A stretch of DNA of 64,000 bases. It comes from Clostridia bacterium. GTDB lineage: Bacteria; Bacillota; Clostridia; Oscillospirales; Acutalibacteraceae. The stretch covers positions 51,663 through 115,662 of the forward strand of contig JAILMJ010000053.1 in NCBI GenBank assembly GCA_024692685.1, given 5' to 3'. Positions 53,661 through 63,951 of this stretch are shown here, in pieces (the stretch's first letter is position 1; each line of letters begins with the position of its first letter). Position numbers and translations under genes: made by a program. The notes beneath the pieces are model-generated. The model did no database searches. It was given only the letters and a program-made list of their open reading frames with translations, and was not told the origin of the DNA.

Positions 53661-54602
53661 ATGCTGAAAAAAATAACGGCAGTCGCTCTTTCTCTCATTA
53701 TGCTTGCCTCTCTTACGGCTTGCAGCATAAGGACAGGCGATGATCTGAGTGACGGTGAAGGCGGCACCACAGCCACCACAGCCGCACCGACCACAACCGC
53801 AATCGAAACAACCGGCGTTATAGAACCCGAAGTTTTCGAAAACACCGAGGAGTTCTGGACCGGCAGATATCCGTCTGCCTCTTTTATCAGGTTCACTGTC
53901 AAATATACGGATGAGCAGGATAATGAAGTTTCAACCGAATACTTTTCCGATTTCGGTTATAATCTGTGCGACTGGGTAAATACAGAGTTCAATGTTGACG
54001 GCTGGTTTGCTCTTGACGGCGATACCGTTGTAAGCGCCGACGGCGAATATAAAATCGACGATTCCGGTCTCGTCAGTGAAGGCAAAAAATTCACCGCGGA
54101 AAAGACAAATCAGACAATTGAAAAGCCCATGAGCCTCGGCGCAGTGCATGCGCTTAACTCCTGCTCGGGATTCAAGCTTTACGGCCTGATTTTAAACGGA
54201 GACCTGCATGAAAAGGTAGATACCGACCAGTATGAGCTGCACGGATTGAAATATGACTACTTCTTTGAAGAAAACATGGATATCTATGTTGACGGCCTTT
54301 ATGACTCGGAGCAGCAGGGAAAGGTAGATATTTACTGTGTCCCGCATATCGAGGAAGCGGTTCTGAAAACAGTCACTATGGAGCAGATTCTCAATGCCTG
54401 CACCTTCCACTGCCCCAGCGTCAACCTCGCAAATATTGACCTTGAGGAAGACACGCCGTCTTGCAGAGGAAACATCAGCAGCAGTTTCAACGAAGGCTAC
54501 TATGACCTGCTGTTTGTTTATAATGATGCCATTGCTTATTATGTAACCTTCCAGGTAACACCGCCCTCGGAAGCGGAATCAAGCGCGGATTACAATTATT
54601 AA
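53661..54602 (+). CDS. lipoprotein, unknown function
   Basis: 313 residues from the ATG after AAGGGGGC; thirteen more codons upstream have no support. Lipobox L-T-A-C, then a Thr/Ala/Pro linker (TTATTAAPTTTAIETTG). The mature part contains FIRFTVKYTDEQDNEVSTEYF and a C-terminal half with TMEQILNACTFHCPSVNLANI and ITSSFNEGYYDLLF-like strands (actual SSFNEGYYDLLFVYND). Family not recognised. It is monocistronic. Confidence 0.7.
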   Translation: MLKKITAVALSLIMLASLTACSIRTGDDLSDGEGGTTATTAAPTTTAIETTGVIEPEVFENTEEFWTGRYPSASFIRFTVKYTDEQDNEVSTEYFSDFGYNLCDWVNTEFNVDGWFALDGDTVVSADGEYKIDDSGLVSEGKKFTAEKTNQTIEKPMSLGAVHALNSCSGFKLYGLILNGDLHEKVDTDQYELHGLKYDYFFEENMDIYVDGLYDSEQQGKVDIYCVPHIEEAVLKTVTMEQILNACTFHCPSVNLANIDLEEDTPSCRGNISSSFNEGYYDLLFVYNDAIAYYVTFQVTPPSEAESSADYNY

Positions 54603-54618
54603 AAACCAAAAACAACAA

Positions 54619-54654
54619 ACCGGCCTGCCCCAAAGGGTAGGCCGGTAATTTTTT
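54619..54654. terminator. bidirectional terminator between lipoprotein gene and rplQ
   Basis: ACCGGCCTGCCC and GGGTAGGCCGGT pair around CAAA, with AATTTTTT on the plus side and TTTGTTGTTTTTGG on the minus side. It ends the ribosomal protein/rpoA transcript. Confidence 0.93.
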
Positions 54655-54658
54655 AATG

Positions 54659-55000
54659 TCAGACCAGTTCGATTATGCACATCTCCGCTGCGTCTCCGCG
54701 ACGGGGACCGGTCTTGATTATGCGGCAATAACCGCCGTTAACTTCCTTGTATTTGGGAGCAATTTCATCAAAGAGTTTCTTAACAACGTCCTCTTTTGTG
54801 ACATAGGCAAGAACCTTACGCTTTGATTGGAGTGAATCATCCTTGGCGACGGTAATCATTTTCTCCGCCATCGCGCGGACCTCCTGTGCTCTCGTAACGG
54901 TGGTCTCTATTCTGCCGTTTTCCAAAAGATATGTGACAAGGCCTCTGAGCATCGCCTTGCGATGGTCACTGCTGCGGCCGAGTTTTCTGGTTCCGGGCAT
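54659..55000 (-). CDS. rplQ: 50S ribosomal protein L17
   Basis: 113 residues: [38 protein letters not shown] and C-terminal [22 protein letters not shown], full-length L17. It is the last gene of the transcript, 22 nt after rpoA. Confidence 0.98.
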   Translation of the reverse strand: MPGTRKLGRSSDHRKAMLRGLVTYLLENGRIETTVTRAQEVRAMAEKMITVAKDDSLQSKRKVLAYVTKEDVVKKLFDEIAPKYKEVNGGYCRIIKTGPRRGDAAEMCIIELV

Positions 55001-55022
55001 TTAGTTCACACTCCTTACTTTG

Positions 55023-55973
55023 TTAGTCGTCATCCCTGCGAAGATCGAAACCGAGCGAATTGAGCTTGGATACAACTTCATCAAGGGACTTTCTGCCGAG
55101 GTTACGGACTTTCATCATTTCTTCCTCGGTCTTGGTAATCAAATCTCCAACCGTATTATACTGAGCTCTCTTCAAGCAATTGAAAGAACGCACAGACAGG
55201 TCAAGTTCCTCAATGGTCATCTCCAGAACTTTTTCCTTACCATCGTCATTGTTAACTACCATAACCTCAGTGTCATACGCCTCATCCGAGAGGTTTCTGA
55301 AGAGGTTGAGATGCTCGTTGAGAATCTTGGCACCAAGAGAAACGGCTTCCATAGCGCTTATGGTTCCGTTGGTCCACACCTCAAGTGTAAGCTTGTCATA
55401 GTCCGTTATCTGGCCTACACGTGTGTTCTCGACTGTGTAATTAACCTTTAATACGGGTGTATAGATGGAGTCGATTGCGATAACTCCGATAGCGGGCTGA
55501 AGAATAGCCTTGTTTCTTTCCGATGAAACATAGCCCCTGTCCTTATCGCAGGTAAGTTCCATATTAACATGGGCGTCCGCGTTAAGAGTGGCAATATGAA
55601 GCTCGGGATTGAAAATTTCAACTTCGGAATCGGTCTTGATGTCGCCTGCGGTGATTTCGCCCTCGCCGGAGGCGCTTATATATAAAGTTTTGGGACCTTC
55701 CCCGTTTATTTTAAGGATAACCTCTTTGAGATTGAGAACTATCTCCGTGACATCCTCTTTAACTCCGGGAATGGTGCTGAACTCGTGAAGAACACCGTCG
55801 ATTTTTACGGAAGTGATGGCGTAGCCGGGCAGAGAAGAAAGAAGAACTCTTCTTAAGCTGTTGCCCAGAGTAGTGCCGTAACCTCTCTCAAGAGGTTCAA
55901 CAACAAATCTTCCGTACTTACCGTCGGGGGTAATTTCGGCAGTATCAATTTTGGGCTTTTCGATACCAATCAT
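55023..55973 (-). CDS. rpoA: RNA polymerase alpha subunit
   Basis: 316 residues. The assembly domain has [28 protein letters not shown] and [14 protein letters not shown]. The C-terminal domain that touches DNA UP elements and activators has [23 protein letters not shown] and [17 protein letters not shown] linker of ~20 residues joins them. It sits between rpsD and rplQ in the standard order, with a 112-nt gap containing two hairpins upstream. Confidence 0.99.
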   Translation of the reverse strand: MIGIEKPKIDTAEITPDGKYGRFVVEPLERGYGTTLGNSLRRVLLSSLPGYAITSVKIDGVLHEFSTIPGVKEDVTEIVLNLKEVILKINGEGPKTLYISASGEGEITAGDIKTDSEVEIFNPELHIATLNADAHVNMELTCDKDRGYVSSERNKAILQPAIGVIAIDSIYTPVLKVNYTVENTRVGQITDYDKLTLEVWTNGTISAMEAVSLGAKILNEHLNLFRNLSDEAYDTEVMVVNNDDGKEKVLEMTIEELDLSVRSFNCLKRAQYNTVGDLITKTEEEMMKVRNLGRKSLDEVVSKLNSLGFDLRRDDD

Positions 55974-55994
55974 TTCAAAACCCTCCTTATTAAA

Positions 55995-56068
55995 CAGATT
56001 CTAAATCTGCTCTTTGCATTCAAAAAATAGCCGGAACAACCAAGCGGTGAATGCCCGGAAACGGGCAT
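55995..56068 (-). promoter_or_regulatory. two hairpins between rpsD and rpoA
   Basis: On the minus strand ATGCCCG-TTTC-CGGGCAT (56051-56068) comes first, followed by CAGATT-TAG-AATCTG (55995-56009) just before the rpoA ribosome binding site. Neither has a long T-run directly after it (TATTTTTTG follows the first at distance), so RNA processing or tuning of rpoA translation is as likely as termination. Confidence 0.5.
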
Positions 56069-56085
56069 GCACACGGCAATGATTA

Positions 56086-56685
56086 TTATTTGGAATAAAG
56101 CTCGACGATAAGATGCTCTTCCACGGGGAAGTCAACATCATCGCGGGCGGGCATAGCAACTACTTTGCCCTGATATGCTTCAACTTTCTCAAGCCACTTC
56201 GGAATGAGAGCAACCGGTGAATTTTCACCTGTCAGTTCGGTGAAAAGAGGATTGCTTCTGCTTCCTTCGCAAATGGCAACCACCTGACCGGGCTTTACCT
56301 GGAATGACGGAATGTCAACTCTCTTGCCGTCAACGGTAAAGTGACCGTGAGTTACAAGCTGCCTTGCCTGTCTGCGTGTAGCTGCGAATCCGAGACGGAA
56401 AACTACATTGTCAAGGCGACGCTCACAGAGGATAAGGAGGTTTTCACCTGCTTTGCCTTGCATCTTTGTGGCTTTCTCATAATATGAAGCAAACTGCTTT
56501 TCAAGAATGCCGTATACAAACTTAACCTTCTGCTTTTCGTTGAGCTGAACAGCATATTCGGATTTCTTTCTTCTCATCTGACCCTTGGGATTACGGATTG
56601 TTTCCTTATTCTTGTAACCCATAACAGCAGGAGAAATTCCGAGTGCCTTGCAACGCTTAGCAATAGGCTGTGTATTTCTTGCCAT
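56086..56685 (-). CDS. rpsD: 30S ribosomal protein S4
   Basis: 199 residues. The S4 RNA-binding domain has [40 protein letters not shown]. The N-terminal region lacks the CxxC zinc site of some forms (it reads [16 protein letters not shown]). It nucleates 30S assembly and in other bacteria represses its own operon. Confidence 0.98.
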   Translation of the reverse strand: MARNTQPIAKRCKALGISPAVMGYKNKETIRNPKGQMRRKKSEYAVQLNEKQKVKFVYGILEKQFASYYEKATKMQGKAGENLLILCERRLDNVVFRLGFAATRRQARQLVTHGHFTVDGKRVDIPSFQVKPGQVVAICEGSRSNPLFTELTGENSPVALIPKWLEKVEAYQGKVVAMPARDDVDFPVEEHLIVELYSK

Positions 56686-56707
56686 AATTCATATCCTCCT
56701 TATAGAA

Positions 56708-57106
56708 TTATACACGTCTTCTCTTGGGCGGGCGGCAGCCGTTGTGAGGAATGGGAGTAACGTCTTTAATCATATTGACCTCCAAACCTGCCGTCTGAAG
56801 AGCTCTGATAGCTGCTTCACGTCCCTGACCGGGGCCCTTGACATAGACCTCAACGGTCTTCATGCCGTGATCGATGGCAATCTTCGCAGCGGTCTCAGCC
56901 GCAGTCTGTGCCGCAAAGGGAGTTGACTTCTTGGAGCCTCTGAATCCCATTTCACCGGCACTTGCCCATGATACAGCGTTGCCCTGGGTATCGGTGATAG
57001 TAACGATCGTGTTGTTAAAGGTGGATTGGATATGGGCTGCGCCGCGCTCTATATTCTTGCGCTCACGGCGTTTACGGGAACCTGTTGTCTTTTTACTTGT
57101 AGCCAT
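56708..57106 (-). CDS. rpsK: 30S ribosomal protein S11
   Basis: 132 residues with [17 protein letters not shown] and [21 protein letters not shown], ending in [19 protein letters not shown], the S11 C terminus. Between rpsM and rpsD as usual. Confidence 0.99.
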   Translation of the reverse strand: MATSKKTTGSRKRRERKNIERGAAHIQSTFNNTIVTITDTQGNAVSWASAGEMGFRGSKKSTPFAAQTAAETAAKIAIDHGMKTVEVYVKGPGQGREAAIRALQTAGLEVNMIKDVTPIPHNGCRPPKRRRV

Positions 57107-57121
57107 GATATCCCTCCTTGA

Positions 57122-57490
57122 TTACTTCTTCTTGTTGGCAATGGTCTTCTTGGGACCCTTGCGTGTGCGGGCGTTGGTCTTTGAACGCTGGCCTCTTACG
57201 GGGAGACCTTTTCTGTGACGTACGCCGCGGTAGCATCCGATTTCTATCAATCTTTTGATGTCGAATGCGGTTTCTCTGCGCAGATCACCTTCAACCTTGA
57301 TGTTATGATCTATATATTCACGAAGCTTTGAAACATCGTCTTCGGTCAGATCTTTAACTCTGAGGTCGGGATTTACGCCTGTTGCTGCAATAATGTCGCC
57401 GGCTGTTTTGCGACCTATACCGTAGATATATGTAAGAGCGATTTCAACTCTTTTATCTCTGGGCAGGTCAACACCTGATATACGCGCCAT
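57122..57490 (-). CDS. rpsM: 30S ribosomal protein S13
   Basis: 122 residues with [25 protein letters not shown] and the tail [22 protein letters not shown], which reaches the P-site. Spaced 15 nt before rpsK. Confidence 0.99.
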   Translation of the reverse strand: MARISGVDLPRDKRVEIALTYIYGIGRKTAGDIIAATGVNPDLRVKDLTEDDVSKLREYIDHNIKVEGDLRRETAFDIKRLIEIGCYRGVRHRKGLPVRGQRSKTNARTRKGPKKTIANKKK

Positions 57491-57529
57491 TTGTCAGTTG
57501 CACCTCCAATAAATCGGTTTGCGCGGGAA

Positions 57530-57643
57530 TTAACCCTGACGCTGCTTGTGCTTGGGATTTTCACAGATAACCATTACTTTTCCCTTGCGTTTGATAATTT
57601 TGCACTTATCGCACATTTTCTTAACAGAAGGTCTGACTTTCAT
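57530..57643 (-). CDS. rpmJ: 50S ribosomal protein L36 (C+ zinc form)
   Basis: 37 residues, starting [14 protein letters not shown] and ending KHKQRQG. C11, C14, C27 and H32 form the zinc site of the C+ type. The ribosome binding site GGAGGTATTCAC is visible upstream. Its length is standard. Confidence 0.97.
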   Translation of the reverse strand: MKVRPSVKKMCDKCKIIKRKGKVMVICENPKHKQRQG

Positions 57644-57664
57644 ATGTGAATACCTCCTTGAATC

Positions 57665-57883
57665 TTACTTTGAACGCCATGTAATGCGTCCCTTTGTCAA
57701 ATCGTATGGTGACATTTCAACTGTCACTTTGTCTCCGGAAAGTATGCGGATGTAATTCATCCTGAGCTTACCCGAAATATGGGCCATTATTCTGTGGCCG
57801 TTTTCCAATTCAACCTGAAAGGTCGCGTTTGGTAACGCTTCGATTACCGTACCTTCAACCTCGATCATGTCTTGCTTAGACAT
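57665..57883 (-). CDS. infA: translation initiation factor IF-1
   Basis: 72 residues, S1/OB fold: [57 protein letters not shown]. It binds the 30S A site during initiation. Between the KOW gene and rpmJ. Confidence 0.98.
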   Translation of the reverse strand: MSKQDMIEVEGTVIEALPNATFQVELENGHRIMAHISGKLRMNYIRILSGDKVTVEMSPYDLTKGRITWRSK

Positions 57884-57892
57884 TACAACCTC

Positions 57893-58147
57893 CTAAATGT
57901 TGCTGCCGTTTTCCCGGATTATCCGTCCGATGGCTTTTTTCAGCGCCCTGTCCGATCTCATTTCCTCCGATGTGAGGAGAAAACCGGTGGGCTCAATATG
58001 ACGGATATTTTTACTCTTGGGTCTGCTTACCGGTCGTTCCTTACCGTCGCACAGCAGGGCACGTTTTCCGTCCGTTTGCAATACGACAAGTAAATATCCT
58101 TTATCCCTGCCAGCAAGAGACCTCACTACTCTGCCCTTTTCAAGCAT
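57893..58147 (-). CDS. KOW-domain RNA-binding protein (L14e-like)
   Basis: 84 residues. The KOW part is GRVVRSLAGRDKGYLLVVLQTDGKRALLCDGKERPVSRPKSKN at the N terminus, resembling eukaryotic/archaeal ribosomal L14e. A basic helical tail follows. Proteins like this sit between map and infA in many Clostridia and are probably ribosome-associated; the precise role is not known to me. Confidence 0.85.
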   Translation of the reverse strand: MLEKGRVVRSLAGRDKGYLLVVLQTDGKRALLCDGKERPVSRPKSKNIRHIEPTGFLLTSEEMRSDRALKKAIGRIIRENGSNI

Positions 58148-58157
58148 ATCCCGTTCC

Positions 58158-58907
58158 TCAGGCTATCGTTAAGATAACCGGACCGTCTGGCGTTATGGCT
58201 ATGGAATGCTCAAAGTGGGCCGCGTATTTGCCGTCTCTTGTCTTGACAGTCCAACCGTCGGACATTTGTTTTATTGCCGGTGATCCCATACAAATCATAG
58301 GCTCTATGGCAATTGTCATGCCCGGGAGCAGGCGCACACCTCTGCCGGGTGTGCCGAAATTCGGTACGCTGGGATCCTCATGCATAACTCTTCCTACGCC
58401 ATGACCTGTGTATTCGCGGACTACGGAAAAGCCTCTTTCCTCGCAATACCTCTGGATTGTTGACCCTATGTCGCCGATTCTGTTGCCTGCAACAGCCATC
58501 TTTATGCCTTCGTAAAGGCTCTCTCTGGTGGTGTCGCACAGCCGCTGTGCTTCGGGTGAAATCTCGCCCGCCGCAAATGTGGCAGCATTGTCTCCGACAA
58601 AGCCGTTAAAGGTTGCCCCGACATCAACGCTGACGATATCGCCGGGCTGAATAATGCGGGATTTTGCGGGGATGCCGTGAATGATCTCATCATTTATGGA
58701 AATGCATGATGCAGCGGGATAACCGTTATATCCCTTGAATGTCGGGTAAGCGTGGTGTTTTATTATGAAATCCTCCGCCGCCCGGTTAACCTCGGCAGTC
58801 GAAACACCGGGTCTGACTGCTTCGCCCGCTGCGTGTAAAGCCCCGGCCGCTATTTTGCAAGCGTCTTTCATCTTCTGAATTTCACCGGTGGTTTTAAGCT
58901 CTATCAT
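58158..58907 (-). CDS. map: methionine aminopeptidase type I
   Basis: 249 residues. Removes the first Met from new proteins, metal-dependent. Ligands: Asp in SVDVGATFNG and GDNAATF, His in GHGVGRVMHEDPSVPN, Glu in AIEPMICMG and the C-terminal FEHSIAITPDGP. The adk gene usually found between secY and map is absent; the 48-nt gap holds no frame. Confidence 0.98.
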   Translation of the reverse strand: MIELKTTGEIQKMKDACKIAAGALHAAGEAVRPGVSTAEVNRAAEDFIIKHHAYPTFKGYNGYPAASCISINDEIIHGIPAKSRIIQPGDIVSVDVGATFNGFVGDNAATFAAGEISPEAQRLCDTTRESLYEGIKMAVAGNRIGDIGSTIQRYCEERGFSVVREYTGHGVGRVMHEDPSVPNFGTPGRGVRLLPGMTIAIEPMICMGSPAIKQMSDGWTVKTRDGKYAAHFEHSIAITPDGPVILTIA

Positions 58908-58955
58908 GCTGTTCCTCCGTTCGATGGCGGCCTATGCCGCCCGCAGGCCTCAAAA

Positions 58956-60308
58956 TCAATCAAGGAAGCCTTTGTAGTGTCTCATCATCATCTGGCTCTC
59001 GAGCTGTTTTACGGTTTCAAGAGCAACACCGACAAGAATGATGATTGAAGTACCGCCGAGTGAAACGTTCATTCCCTGTGTATAGCCTGCCTTACTCAAA
59101 GCGAAGGAGGCTACCTGTGAGAATACAATCGGGAAAAGAGCAACAATGCTCAGAAGAAGGGCACCGAGAAGGGTGATTCTGTTGATGATTTTTCCGATGT
59201 ATCTCGCGGTGGGCTCGCCGGGACGTATGCCGGGAACGGAACCGCCGTTTTCACGGATGTTCTTGGACATCTCAATCGGGTTGTACTGAATGCTTGAATA
59301 GAAATAAGCAAATGCAATGATAAATACAAAGTAAATAATCGCATAAGCCCAGTGACTCGAGGAGAATAAGCTGAAGAACTTATCCCAGAAACTGCCTTCC
59401 GCAATCTTTGATGAAATAAACATCTGAATTGTCGGGGGAAGGGAGAGAATCGATGAGGCAAAGATTATGGGCATAACGCCGGACATATTTACTTTGATGG
59501 GCATATGGGTATTCTGGCCGCCGTACATTTTACGGCCGACAACTCTCTTTGCGTACTGAATGGGGATTCTCCTCTCGGCATTGTCCATCCAGACTATGAA
59601 AGCAATCATAAGGATAAGGATAATACCGACAACGGGTGAAAGCACATAGTACGGACCGCCGTAACGGATATAACCTGTGTTGGGGCCGAAGAGAGAAGTA
59701 ATAAGTGTGGGAATTCTTGAAACGATACCGGCAAAAAGGATTATTGAAATACCGTTTCCGATACCGTTGTCGTTGATTCTTTCACCGAGCCACATGATAA
59801 GGGCAGTACCGGCGGTAAGGCAGGCAACAATAACAAGTGCCTGGAAGAATGCCGCAAAGCCCGTGAACTGTGCGCCGTTTGCATCGGTTACGATGTAATT
59901 CTGGCTGCGAAGATAGAAGAAATATGCGGTACTCTGGAGAAGACCGAGAACGATGGTCACGAAACGGGTGATAGAAGCAATCTTCTTACGGCCCTCTTCG
60001 CCTTCCTGCTGAAGTCTTTCAAGAGCGGGAATCGCAACTGCCAGCAACTGCATAATAATCGAGCTGTTGATGTAAGGGGTGATGGACATGGCAAAAATCG
60101 TACCGTAGTTGAACGCATCACCCGTCATCATAGCGAGGTAGTTCATAAATGTTCCTGCCTCGGCGTCTATGATACCGGCATCACCGATGTTGGTGAAGGG
60201 AACGGGAATTGCAGAACCTATTCTGAAAATGAGCACGATAAGAGCCGTGTAAATCATTTTCTTCCTCAGATCTGCTATCTTCCACGCATTAACAATTGTC
60301 TGGAACAA
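58956..60308 (-). CDS. secY: protein translocase subunit SecY
   Basis: 450 residues with ten membrane segments, the channel of the Sec system. Typical blocks are FRIGSAIPVP at the start, GIMPYINSSIIMQLL-like (actual ITPYINSSIIMQLL), NAERRIPIQYAKR and GGSVPGIRPGEPTARYI. 48 nt follow it before map. The many exported proteins in this window depend on it. Confidence 0.99.
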   Translation of the reverse strand: MFQTIVNAWKIADLRKKMIYTALIVLIFRIGSAIPVPFTNIGDAGIIDAEAGTFMNYLAMMTGDAFNYGTIFAMSITPYINSSIIMQLLAVAIPALERLQQEGEEGRKKIASITRFVTIVLGLLQSTAYFFYLRSQNYIVTDANGAQFTGFAAFFQALVIVACLTAGTALIMWLGERINDNGIGNGISIILFAGIVSRIPTLITSLFGPNTGYIRYGGPYYVLSPVVGIILILMIAFIVWMDNAERRIPIQYAKRVVGRKMYGGQNTHMPIKVNMSGVMPIIFASSILSLPPTIQMFISSKIAEGSFWDKFFSLFSSSHWAYAIIYFVFIIAFAYFYSSIQYNPIEMSKNIRENGGSVPGIRPGEPTARYIGKIINRITLLGALLLSIVALFPIVFSQVASFALSKAGYTQGMNVSLGGTSIIILVGVALETVKQLESQMMMRHYKGFLD

Positions 60309-60309
60309 A

Positions 60310-60753
60310 TCAGATCACCTCTGCCTTTCCTCCGGCAGCTTCGATCTTTGACTTGGCGGTTTCCGAAAAAGCATTTGCCTGAACGGTGAGCTTCTTCGTA
60401 ATTTCGCCACGACCTAAAATCTTAACGCCGTCCAATGTCTTCTTGATTATTCCTTTTTCAAGGAGATCCTCAACGGTAACCGTTGCTCCGTCTTCAAAAT
60501 ACTTATCGAGAGTTGCTATATTCGCAATAGCCAACTCTGTTGCGAAAATATTGTTAAATCCGCGTTTGGGAATACGTCTCTGAAGAGGCATCTGGCCGCC
60601 TTCAAAACCTGCGCGCATTCCTCTGCCGGCACGTGCCAACTGACCTTTATGACCTTTGCCTGCGGTCTTGCCCTGACCCGATGCGGGGCCGCGGCCTATA
60701 CGCTTACGTTCCTTTACGGAGCCGGCGGCAGGTGAGAGATCGTGTAATTTCAT
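60310..60753 (-). CDS. rplO: 50S ribosomal protein L15
   Basis: 147 residues: [36 protein letters not shown] and [18 protein letters not shown]. One nucleotide from secY and overlapping the rpmD stop by one base. Confidence 0.98.
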   Translation of the reverse strand: MKLHDLSPAAGSVKERKRIGRGPASGQGKTAGKGHKGQLARAGRGMRAGFEGGQMPLQRRIPKRGFNNIFATELAIANIATLDKYFEDGATVTVEDLLEKGIIKKTLDGVKILGRGEITKKLTVQANAFSETAKSKIEAAGGKAEVI

Positions 60754-60950
60754 TAGTCCGCACCTCCCTGTTTTGCTTCGCTGACTTCAAGAAGATGAGA
60801 AAGCTTCTTGATCTTGCCTCTGGTGGCATCGTTATCGGGCTGTATTGAAACATCGCCGATTCTGCCGAGACCGAGAGCACGGGCGGTAGCTATCTGGGGC
60901 TTTGTTGAACCGATAAGGCTCTTGACAAGCTTAACCTGTAAATCTGCCAT
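60753..60950 (-). CDS. rpmD: 50S ribosomal protein L30
   Basis: 65 residues: [36 protein letters not shown], with a slightly longer C terminus ([20 protein letters not shown]) than the usual ~60. Confidence 0.97.
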   Translation of the reverse strand: MADLQVKLVKSLIGSTKPQIATARALGLGRIGDVSIQPDNDATRGKIKKLSHLLEVSEAKQGGAD

Positions 60951-60963
60951 TATTCCGCCCTCC

Positions 60964-61464
60964 TTAACCTAAAATTTCCTTGGCGGACTTATCGCGGATA
61001 ATTGCAACTTCTTCAGCGTTGCGAAGCTTTGAAAGTCCGTCTATGGTAGCTCTTACAACGTTGCAGGGGTTGTTTGAACGAAGAGCCTTTGTACGGATGT
61101 CCTTGATGCCGACAGTCTCAACAACGGCACGAACGGGGCCGCCTGCGATAACGCCGGTACCGGGAGCGGCAGGCTTGAGAAGGACAACGCCTGCGCCGTA
61201 CTTACCTATGATTTCATGAGGAATGGTTGAGCCTTTGAGAGAAACCTGCATAAGGTTCTTCTTGGCATCGTCAATTCCCTTACGGATGGCATCGGGAACC
61301 TCGCCTGATTTGCCGAGACCGAAGCCGATTATTCCGTTGCCGTCACCGACAACCACAAGAGCGGAGAATTTCATGATACGGCCGCCCTTTACGGTTTTGG
61401 ATACACGTCTTATTGATACTACTCTTTCGACAAGTTCATATGCCGATGCATCGATTTTAGCCAT
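60964..61464 (-). CDS. rpsE: 30S ribosomal protein S5
   Basis: 166 residues: [31 protein letters not shown] and [20 protein letters not shown]. Site of spectinomycin contact; normal length. Confidence 0.98.
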   Translation of the reverse strand: MAKIDASAYELVERVVSIRRVSKTVKGGRIMKFSALVVVGDGNGIIGFGLGKSGEVPDAIRKGIDDAKKNLMQVSLKGSTIPHEIIGKYGAGVVLLKPAAPGTGVIAGGPVRAVVETVGIKDIRTKALRSNNPCNVVRATIDGLSKLRNAEEVAIIRDKSAKEILG

Positions 61465-61481
61465 AGTAAAATTCTCCTTTC

Positions 61482-61841
61482 TCAGAATTTAAGTCCACCC
61501 TCACGGGCGCCCTCGGCGAGCTCAAGAACTCTGCCGTGGTAAATATATCCGCCGCGATCGAATACACACTCGGTGATTCCTTTATCAGCGGCACGCTGTG
61601 CTATAAGCTTGCCCACTTCGTGAGCAGCAGATTTGTTTCCGCCGTACTCTGAGAATTCTTTCTCAACTGTTGAAGCGCTGACAAGAGTAACTCCCTTATC
61701 GTCATCTATCAACTGAGCATATATATGCTGGAGAGAACGGAAAACGTTAAGACGGGGACATTCTGCAGTGCCGGAAATCTTGCCGCGTACTCTTGTATGA
61801 CGGCGCTGTCTGGCTTTATTGCTGTCCGGTCTGTTAACCAT
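61482..61841 (-). CDS. rplR: 50S ribosomal protein L18
   Basis: 119 residues: [26 protein letters not shown] and [21 protein letters not shown]. Binds 5S rRNA with L5. Confidence 0.98.
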   Translation of the reverse strand: MVNRPDSNKARQRRHTRVRGKISGTAECPRLNVFRSLQHIYAQLIDDDKGVTLVSASTVEKEFSEYGGNKSAAHEVGKLIAQRAADKGITECVFDRGGYIYHGRVLELAEGAREGGLKF

Positions 61842-61868
61842 ATAAAATTCACTCCTATTCTTCTGTTA

Positions 61869-62414
61869 TTATTTGCCGCCTTTACCGGCTTTGCCTTCCT
61901 TGCGGCGAATGTGCTCGCTTGCGTACTTGATTCCTTTACCCTTGTAGGGCTCGGGAGGACGTTTTTCGCGCACATTGGCGGCAAACTGACCGACCTTCTG
62001 CTTGTCGGCACCAGAGATGACGATCTTGTTGGGGGCGGGGACTTCGATTGTGATGCCTTCGGGGGCAGTCATAATCACATCGTGGGAATATCCTACTTTG
62101 AGAAGAAGGTCCTTACCCTTGAGCTCCGCACGGTAACCTACGCCGTTTACTTCGAGTTCCTTTTTGAAGGTCTCGTTAACGCCGTGAACCATATTTGCTA
62201 TAAGAGTTCTCGAAAGACCGTGAAGTGATCTGTTGACCTTTTCATCGTTGGGTCTGGAAACCTTGATTTCGTTTCCGTCCTTTTCAACGGTGATGTTGGG
62301 ATGAATGTTTCTTGAAAGTTCGCCTTTGGGGCCTTTTACGGTTACAAGGTTGCCTTCAATTTTAACATCTACCCCGGCGGGGATAACTATGGGCATCTTG
62401 CCTATACGTGACAT
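61869..62414 (-). CDS. rplF: 50S ribosomal protein L6
   Basis: 181 residues from the ATG after AGGAGGTGGCCTTTA; seven more in-frame codons upstream overlap rpsH and have no support. Begins [15 protein letters not shown]-terminal [22 protein letters not shown] is the L6 signature. Confidence 0.97.
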   Translation of the reverse strand: MSRIGKMPIVIPAGVDVKIEGNLVTVKGPKGELSRNIHPNITVEKDGNEIKVSRPNDEKVNRSLHGLSRTLIANMVHGVNETFKKELEVNGVGYRAELKGKDLLLKVGYSHDVIMTAPEGITIEVPAPNKIVISGADKQKVGQFAANVREKRPPEPYKGKGIKYASEHIRRKEGKAGKGGK

Positions 62415-62428
62415 TAAAGGCCACCTCC

Positions 62429-62827
62429 TTACCAAATAAATGCAAGAACTTCGCCGCCTACATTGGCTTTGCGAGCGTCCTTATCGGTCATAACGCCTTT
62501 TGATGTTGAAAGAATGGCTACGCCGATGCCCTTCATAACTTTGGGCATATTCTCAACATCTGTATAAATTCTCAGGCCGGGCTTTGAAACTCTGCGAAGA
62601 CCGGTAATTACCTGAGACTTGTTGGGGCCGTACTTGAGAGCGATTTCAATAACGCCCTGCTTTCCGTCTTCCTCAACGGTAAATCCTTTAATATATCCCT
62701 CATCAACAAGAATCTGAGCAATTGCCTTCTTCATGTTGGACGCGGGAACCTTCACTGTCTCATGCTTTGCCGCGTTTGCATTGCGAATACGGGTGAGCAT
62801 ATCAGCGATGGAATCAGTAATTTGCAT
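62429..62827 (-). CDS. rpsH: 30S ribosomal protein S8
   Basis: 132 residues: [29 protein letters not shown] and [31 protein letters not shown]. In other bacteria S8 represses the spc operon. Confidence 0.98.
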   Translation of the reverse strand: MQITDSIADMLTRIRNANAAKHETVKVPASNMKKAIAQILVDEGYIKGFTVEEDGKQGVIEIALKYGPNKSQVITGLRRVSKPGLRIYTDVENMPKVMKGIGVAILSTSKGVMTDKDARKANVGGEVLAFIW

Positions 62828-62855
62828 ACTGTTTACCTCCTTTGCAATCGCTCAA

Positions 62856-63041
62856 TTACCAACTTGCTTTTTTGACGCCGGGAATCTGACCTGCGTGAGC
62901 CAATTCTCTGAAGCAAATACGGCAAACACCGTATTTACGAAGATAGGAATGGGGTCTCCCGCATATCTTACATCTGCTGTAAGCCCTTGTTGAATACTTG
63001 GCAGGGCGGGCCTGTCTGACTTTCTGTGATGTTTTAGCCAC
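62856..63041 (-). CDS. rpsN: 30S ribosomal protein S14 type Z (zinc form)
   Basis: 61 residues with [20 protein letters not shown], the C+ zinc site of the short form. [12 protein letters not shown] replaces the long N terminus of the ~100-residue C- form. Confidence 0.98.
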   Translation of the reverse strand: MAKTSQKVRQARPAKYSTRAYSRCKICGRPHSYLRKYGVCRICFRELAHAGQIPGVKKASW

Positions 63042-63053
63042 GGTTTTCCCTCC

Positions 63054-63596
63054 TTATCTTGAGAACGGAGCACCCATAAGGCTGAGCAGCTCACGGGCTT
63101 CTTCGTCTGTTTCGGCTGTAGTGACAAAGCAGATATCCATACCTCTGACCTTGTCAATCTTATCGTAATCTATTTCAGGGAAAATAAGCTGTTCCTTGAC
63201 GCCGACCGAGTAGTTGCCTCTGCCGTCGAAGGAGTTGGGGTTAATTCCTCTGAAGTCACGTACTCTGGGGAGAGCGAGGTTGAAGAACCTGTCAAGGAAC
63301 TCATACATTCTCTCGCCTCTGAGAGTAACCTTTGCACCGATAGTCATGCCTTCACGAAGCTTGAAGTTGGCGACTGATTTCTTCGCCTTGCAGAATACGG
63401 GCTTCTGGCCGGTTATCTGCATAAGATCGGAAGCAATCGCGTCAAGGGCTTTGGAGTTATCCTTTGCCTCGCCTGCGCCTACGTTGATAACGATCTTGTC
63501 AAGCTTGGGAATCTGCATAACACTCTTGTACTCGAATTTCTTCATAAGAGCAGGTGCAACTTCATTGACATACATTTCTTTTAATCTTGCTGCCAT
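63054..63596 (-). CDS. rplE: 50S ribosomal protein L5
   Basis: 180 residues: [36 protein letters not shown] and [22 protein letters not shown], ending in [17 protein letters not shown]. Complete. Confidence 0.98.
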   Translation of the reverse strand: MAARLKEMYVNEVAPALMKKFEYKSVMQIPKLDKIVINVGAGEAKDNSKALDAIASDLMQITGQKPVFCKAKKSVANFKLREGMTIGAKVTLRGERMYEFLDRFFNLALPRVRDFRGINPNSFDGRGNYSVGVKEQLIFPEIDYDKIDKVRGMDICFVTTAETDEEARELLSLMGAPFSR

Positions 63597-63615
63597 TTGT
63601 TGTATCCTCCTCTAA

Positions 63616-63936
63616 TCAAAACTCTGCAAGGCAGTCGCTCTTTTTGCAAGTGCGGACTTTCTTGCCGTCTACAATCTTGTGGCCCACTCTGGTAGGTCTG
63701 CCGCATTTCGGGCAGATGAGCTGAACCTTATCGGCATAAAGAGCGGATTCTGCTTCGATAATTCCGCCGGGCTCACCCATCTTGCGGGGCTTGACGTGCT
63801 TCTTAACGATGTTGACGCCTTCCACGATGACTTTGCCTTCGGAGGGGCTTACCTGCATAACCTTGCCTCTCTTGCCTCTGTATTTACCATTGATAACGAC
63901 GACTTCGTCGCCGGTTTTAACATGAACCTTATTCAT
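63616..63936 (-). CDS. rplX: 50S ribosomal protein L24 with C-terminal zinc-ribbon-like Cys
   Basis: 106 residues from the ATG after GGAGGTGCGCGTG; a GTG in frame upstream is not needed. KOW part [26 protein letters not shown], then [19 protein letters not shown]. The C terminus carries [11 protein letters not shown] and TCKKSDC, a four-Cys set that could hold zinc. Confidence 0.97.
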   Translation of the reverse strand: MNKVHVKTGDEVVVINGKYRGKRGKVMQVSPSEGKVIVEGVNIVKKHVKPRKMGEPGGIIEAESALYADKVQLICPKCGRPTRVGHKIVDGKKVRTCKKSDCLAEF

Positions 63937-63951
63937 CACGCGCACCTCCGA

